Source of the DNA: Rhodanobacter sp.
GTDB lineage: Bacteria; Pseudomonadota; Gammaproteobacteria; Xanthomonadales; Rhodanobacteraceae
Length of the DNA: 64,000 nt
NCBI GenBank assembly: GCA_004298015.1
Contig: SCSE01000083.1
Location: forward strand, 1-64,000
Reading direction: 5' to 3'
Shown in pieces: positions 60,891-64,000 of this stretch. Under the pieces are notes generated by a model, which saw only the letters and a program-made list of their open reading frames with translations, did not search any database and was not told where the DNA came from. Position numbers and translations under genes: made by a program. Numbering within the stretch: the first letter of the stretch is position 1; each line of letters starts with the position of its first letter.

Positions 60891-63065
60891 ATGCGTAGCC
60901 TGCTGCCTGTTTTCGCCCTCGCGCTGTGGGTCCCGTTCGCCAGCCATGCCGGCCAGTTGCCGCCGCAGCCGGCCAACGCCAAACCCGAGCTGGCGCTGAT
61001 CGGCGCGGCGCGTACGCTGCCACCGGCCACACCGAAGCATGCCGCATCGAGCCGGCTGCACGGGGTCACCGTGAATGACCCGTATCGCTGGCTGGAGAAT
61101 CCGCGCAATCCGGCGGTACAGCGATGGATCAAGGCACAGAACGCCTACACCGAAACGGTGCTGGCGGCGATGCCGGACGGCTACGCGATCGCCGCGCGTG
61201 TGCGCCAGCTGGCGATCACCTCGACCACCCGCTCGTCGCCGCGGCTGGCCGGCGGCACGCTGTTCTACCTGCAGGAAACCCCGCCGCAACCGCAGCCGCA
61301 GCTGATGGCGCAGGCATGGCCCGACGGCAAGCCGCGGGTGCTGGTCAACCTGAACCGCGATCATGGCAACACCGCGATCACCGCCTACTGGCCATCGCCC
61401 AGTGGCCGCTACCTGGCCTACGGTACCGCCGCCGGTGGCAGCGAGTTGACCACCATCCACGTCCTCGACGTCGCCAGTGGCAAGCTGCTGCCCGATACCC
61501 TGCCATGGGCCGGGGGCGGCACCACCCCGCAGACACTGGCCTGGGATGCGGACGAGCACGGGTTCACCTACGCGCGATTCCCGCCGCCGCCTGCCGGCAA
61601 GCCGGTGCAGCAATTCCATGCCGCGCTGGTCCATCACCGGCTCGGACAGCCGGCGACAGCCGACCAGATGGTCTTCGGCCGGCACTATTCGCGGATCGCC
61701 GAATACCGGCTGCTGAATTCACCCGGTGCGCAACGGCTCGCGCTGCTGACCAATCTCGGCGATGGCGGCCCCGCCGAGGTCTATCTACACACCGACTCGG
61801 GCTGGAAGAAGGTGCTCGGCCAGGCTGCCAACGTGCGCCGTGCCGCCTGGATCGGCCAGCAACTGGTCGCGGTCAGTTTTGCCGGGGCGCCGCGGGGCAA
61901 GCTGCTGGCGGTCGGCGCGCAGGGCACCACACGCACCGTGCTGGCGCAACAGAAAGGTGCCGTGCAACAGCTTGCGCCGATCGCCGACGGCTTTCTGGTA
62001 GTACGCAGTTGGGGCCCGGACTGGTGGGTGGATCAATACCGCACAGCGCCGTCGCGCGGCCACGCCCGCTTCGTGCGCCGGCTGCCGTTGCCGGCCAGCG
62101 GCATCGCGATCACCGGCATCGCCGGCGAACAGGGTCGCAATCAGGCCCTGATCAGCTACAGCGGCTGGACCATTCCCTCCCGCTGGGCGGCGTACAACGC
62201 TGTCTCCGGCAGGCTGAAGACCGTGTTCGCGGTGAAGCCGGCCGCCGACTATGCGCGGATCGAGAGCTACCGGATCGATGGGGTGTCGAAGGACGGCACG
62301 CGTATTCCGGTGACCGTACTGGCGCGGCGCGGCATCACCCGCAATGGCCGGCGCCCCACCATCCTGTACAGCTACGGCGGCTTCGACATTCCGGTCCGGC
62401 CACACTTCGTCGGCGCCGAGCTGGCGTGGCTGGAGCGTGGCGGCGTGCTCGCCTTCGCCAACATCCGGGGCGGCAACGAGGACGGCGAACGCTGGCATGC
62501 GCAGGGTCAGCGGCGGCACAAGCAGAACGTGTTCGATGACTTCCACGCCGCCACCCTGGCGCTGTTTCACAGCCACTGGACCGACCGCGCGCACCTTGGC
62601 ATCCTCGGCGGCAGCAACGGCGGCCTGCTGATGGGAGCCTCGCTGGTGCAACACCCCGACGACTACCGCGCGGTGGTGTCGATGGTTGGCATCTACGACA
62701 TGATTCGCCATGAGACCCACTTCGACAACGGTGCCTACAATGTCACCGAATACGGCAGCGTCAGCAACCCGGCCCAGTTCAGGGCAACCCTGGCCTACTC
62801 GCCGCTGCAACAGGTGAAACCGCGCACCGCCTACCCGGCGGTGCTGATGACCACCGGCGCCAACGACCCCCGGGTGGCACCGTGGCAATCGCGCAAGTTC
62901 ACCGCGGCATTGCAGAACGCCACCACCTCGGGGCAACCGATCCTGCTGCTGACCCGAGTCGACGCAGGCCACGGCATTGGTGCCCCGTTCAGCCAGCGGG
63001 TGGGCAATACGGCCATCATGCTGACCTTCTTTGCCCACGAACTGGGGCTGCCGGCGGCGAAATGA
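60891..63065 (+). CDS. Secreted prolyl oligopeptidase-family serine peptidase
   Basis: A 724-residue S9-family enzyme; ATG 60891 gives a clean signal peptide (RSLLPVFALALWVPFASHAGQ). A seven-bladed propeller (about 60-430) leads to an alpha/beta hydrolase domain with the nucleophile S575 in GGSNGGLLM, the Asp in TTGANDPRV and the His in DAGHGIGAP. YPDDYRAVVSMVGIYDM-like sequence is typical. It should cleave short proline-containing peptides in the periplasm. The carboxylesterase gene follows in the same direction. Confidence 0.9.
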   Translation: MRSLLPVFALALWVPFASHAGQLPPQPANAKPELALIGAARTLPPATPKHAASSRLHGVTVNDPYRWLENPRNPAVQRWIKAQNAYTETVLAAMPDGYAIAARVRQLAITSTTRSSPRLAGGTLFYLQETPPQPQPQLMAQAWPDGKPRVLVNLNRDHGNTAITAYWPSPSGRYLAYGTAAGGSELTTIHVLDVASGKLLPDTLPWAGGGTTPQTLAWDADEHGFTYARFPPPPAGKPVQQFHAALVHHRLGQPATADQMVFGRHYSRIAEYRLLNSPGAQRLALLTNLGDGGPAEVYLHTDSGWKKVLGQAANVRRAAWIGQQLVAVSFAGAPRGKLLAVGAQGTTRTVLAQQKGAVQQLAPIADGFLVVRSWGPDWWVDQYRTAPSRGHARFVRRLPLPASGIAITGIAGEQGRNQALISYSGWTIPSRWAAYNAVSGRLKTVFAVKPAADYARIESYRIDGVSKDGTRIPVTVLARRGITRNGRRPTILYSYGGFDIPVRPHFVGAELAWLERGGVLAFANIRGGNEDGERWHAQGQRRHKQNVFDDFHAATLALFHSHWTDRAHLGILGGSNGGLLMGASLVQHPDDYRAVVSMVGIYDMIRHETHFDNGAYNVTEYGSVSNPAQFRATLAYSPLQQVKPRTAYPAVLMTTGANDPRVAPWQSRKFTAALQNATTSGQPILLLTRVDAGHGIGAPFSQRVGNTAIMLTFFAHELGLPAAK

Positions 63066-63123
63066 GCCAGCCCGAACCTCGGCCTCCGGCTTGCTGCCCA
63101 CTTACCCGCCACGGACCCCGCGC

Positions 63124-63801
63124 ATGACCCTGCCCGCCGTCGAACACGAAACTGCCGCCGATCCCGTTTGCAGCATCATCTGGCTGCATGGACTCGGCGC
63201 CGATGGCCACGATTTCGCGCCGATCGTGCCGCAATTGGTGGACAAGACCTGGCCGCCGCTGCGCTTCGTGTTTCCGCATGCGCCGGTACGGCCGGTAACG
63301 ATCAACAACGGCATGTCGATGCGCGCGTGGTATGACATCGCCGCGTTTGACCTCAACGCACGCCAGGACGAAGCGGGCATGCGCGCCTCGATCGCCGAGC
63401 TGGAAACCTTGGTCGCTCGCGAACACAGCCGCGGCGTGCCGAGCGAACGGATCGTGCTGGTCGGCTTCTCGCAAGGCGGCGCGATCGCACTGGCCGGCGG
63501 TCTGCGCCATGTGGAAAAGCTGGCCGGGATCGTCGCGCTGTCCACCTACCTGCCGTTGCAGGCGTCGCTCGCCAGTGAGCGCAGCATGGCGAATGCGTCG
63601 ACGCCGATCTTCTGGGGCCACGGCACGGCCGACCCGGTGGTGGCGCTGCAGCGCGGAATCGACTCGCGCGACCTGCTGCAATCGCTGGATTACACGGTGG
63701 ATTGGCACACATACCCGATGGCGCACGCGGTCTGCGCCGAGGAGATCGCCGCACTGCGCGATTGGCTCGGCCAGCAGCTGAAGCCGTTCACGCCGTCCTG
63801 A
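63124..63801 (+). CDS. Carboxylesterase/acyl-protein-thioesterase-like hydrolase
   Basis: A 225-residue alpha/beta hydrolase starting at ATG 63124. SIIWLHGLGADGHDF provides the oxyanion hole, the nucleophile is in VLVGFSQGGA, the Asp in GHGTADPVV and the His in YPMAHAVCAEE. MSMRAWYDI is diagnostic of the YpfH/Est-type family. It hydrolyses short carboxylic esters or thioesters in the cytoplasm. It lies 58 bp after the peptidase gene and 31 bp before the histidine kinase gene. Confidence 0.88.
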   Translation: MTLPAVEHETAADPVCSIIWLHGLGADGHDFAPIVPQLVDKTWPPLRFVFPHAPVRPVTINNGMSMRAWYDIAAFDLNARQDEAGMRASIAELETLVAREHSRGVPSERIVLVGFSQGGAIALAGGLRHVEKLAGIVALSTYLPLQASLASERSMANASTPIFWGHGTADPVVALQRGIDSRDLLQSLDYTVDWHTYPMAHAVCAEEIAALRDWLGQQLKPFTPS

Positions 63802-63832
63802 TCCACCACGCGCATGCGGCATACTTGAGCGC

Positions 63833-64000
63833 ATGCGCGTCCTTCCTGCCGCCCGCGGCCCACGCCGCACCGAACGCAGCCCGCTGCCGGATTTCTGTCG
63901 GCTGCCGGAGCTGTTCGCGCTGTTCATGGTCGGCGCACTGACGACCACGGTGATGTGGCTGGCGCGTGACAGCACCCACGACTGGCCCGCTTACAGCGTC
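63833..64000 (+). CDS. algZ: AlgZ-type sensor histidine kinase, N-terminal part
   Basis: An open frame from ATG 63833 that runs off the window after 56 codons. After a short basic Pro-rich leader, LPDFCRLPELFALFMVGALTTTVMWLA is the hallmark start of AlgZ/FimS-like kinases, which with AlgR control alginate and type IV pili. Only the first membrane segment is visible, so the kinase domain is inferred from family. Confidence 0.65.
   Translation, partial: MRVLPAARGPRRTERSPLPDFCRLPELFALFMVGALTTTVMWLARDSTHDWPAYSV

Overview
The window looks like a piece of a high-GC gammaproteobacterial chromosome, most likely order Lysobacterales (Xanthomonadales) and probably a Rhodanobacteraceae member. This placement rests on gene order (def-fmt-rsmB opposite a LysM gene, then dprA-topA-tsaC), on the rpoD, mnmG, tex, pepN and algZ-type genes, and on codon and base use. 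It is a judgement from the sequence; no database comparison was made.

Region 1 (1 to about 12,080) is accessory DNA with a defence-island flavour. A probable IS21-type insertion-sequence end (1-115) runs straight into a giant DUF4011 helicase-nuclease gene (94-5151). Facing it on the minus strand are a YhaO/SbcD-like phosphoesterase, a YhaN/SbcC-like ATPase, a truncated remnant that may be a DNA methylase, and an RloC-like anticodon-nuclease ATPase with a zinc hook.

Region 2 (about 12,080 to 19,434) is a compact integrated element resembling a P4-type phage satellite. It carries a tyrosine integrase, two proteins of unknown function, an AlpA-type regulator, a chain of ATGA-overlapping replication genes (including a CHC2 zinc-finger primase part and a DUF927 ATPase), a zinc-ribbon protein and a Nu1-like DNA-binding protein. 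At its far end is an array of eleven 9-bp iterons that looks like a replication origin. It has no capsid, tail or lysis genes. Arm-type repeats (TGACTCAC) sit at both ends. It abuts a tRNA-Ile(CAT) gene interrupted by a 260-nt group I intron closely resembling the Azoarcus tRNA-Ile intron.

Region 3 (19,435 to 64,000) is chromosomal core. It holds rarD, rpoD and dtd. Next comes a lipopolysaccharide and surface-glycan block: an LpxL-like acyltransferase, a GT39 transferase, a CDP-glycerol-type transferase, WaaE-like GT2, an O-antigen ligase, UDP-xylose synthase and three more glycosyltransferases. Translation and DNA genes follow (rsmB, fmt, def, LysM protein, dprA, topA, tsaC), then an AMP-binding enzyme, purD, a YbaY-like lipoprotein, a GDSL esterase autotransporter, tex, an RDD protein, mnmG, a hairpin-rich noncoding stretch, a sigma-54 promoter driving a 61-residue protein, pepN, an aldose epimerase-like gene, a PLP dehydratase, a sterol-desaturase-like oxidase, a prolyl oligopeptidase, a carboxylesterase and the start of an algZ-type histidine kinase.

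The likeliest places for undescribed biology are the tRNA intron next to the satellite, the satellite's iteron origin and duplicated primase-associated domain, the damaged defence cluster, and the sigma-54 small-protein locus with the structured RNA region beside it.
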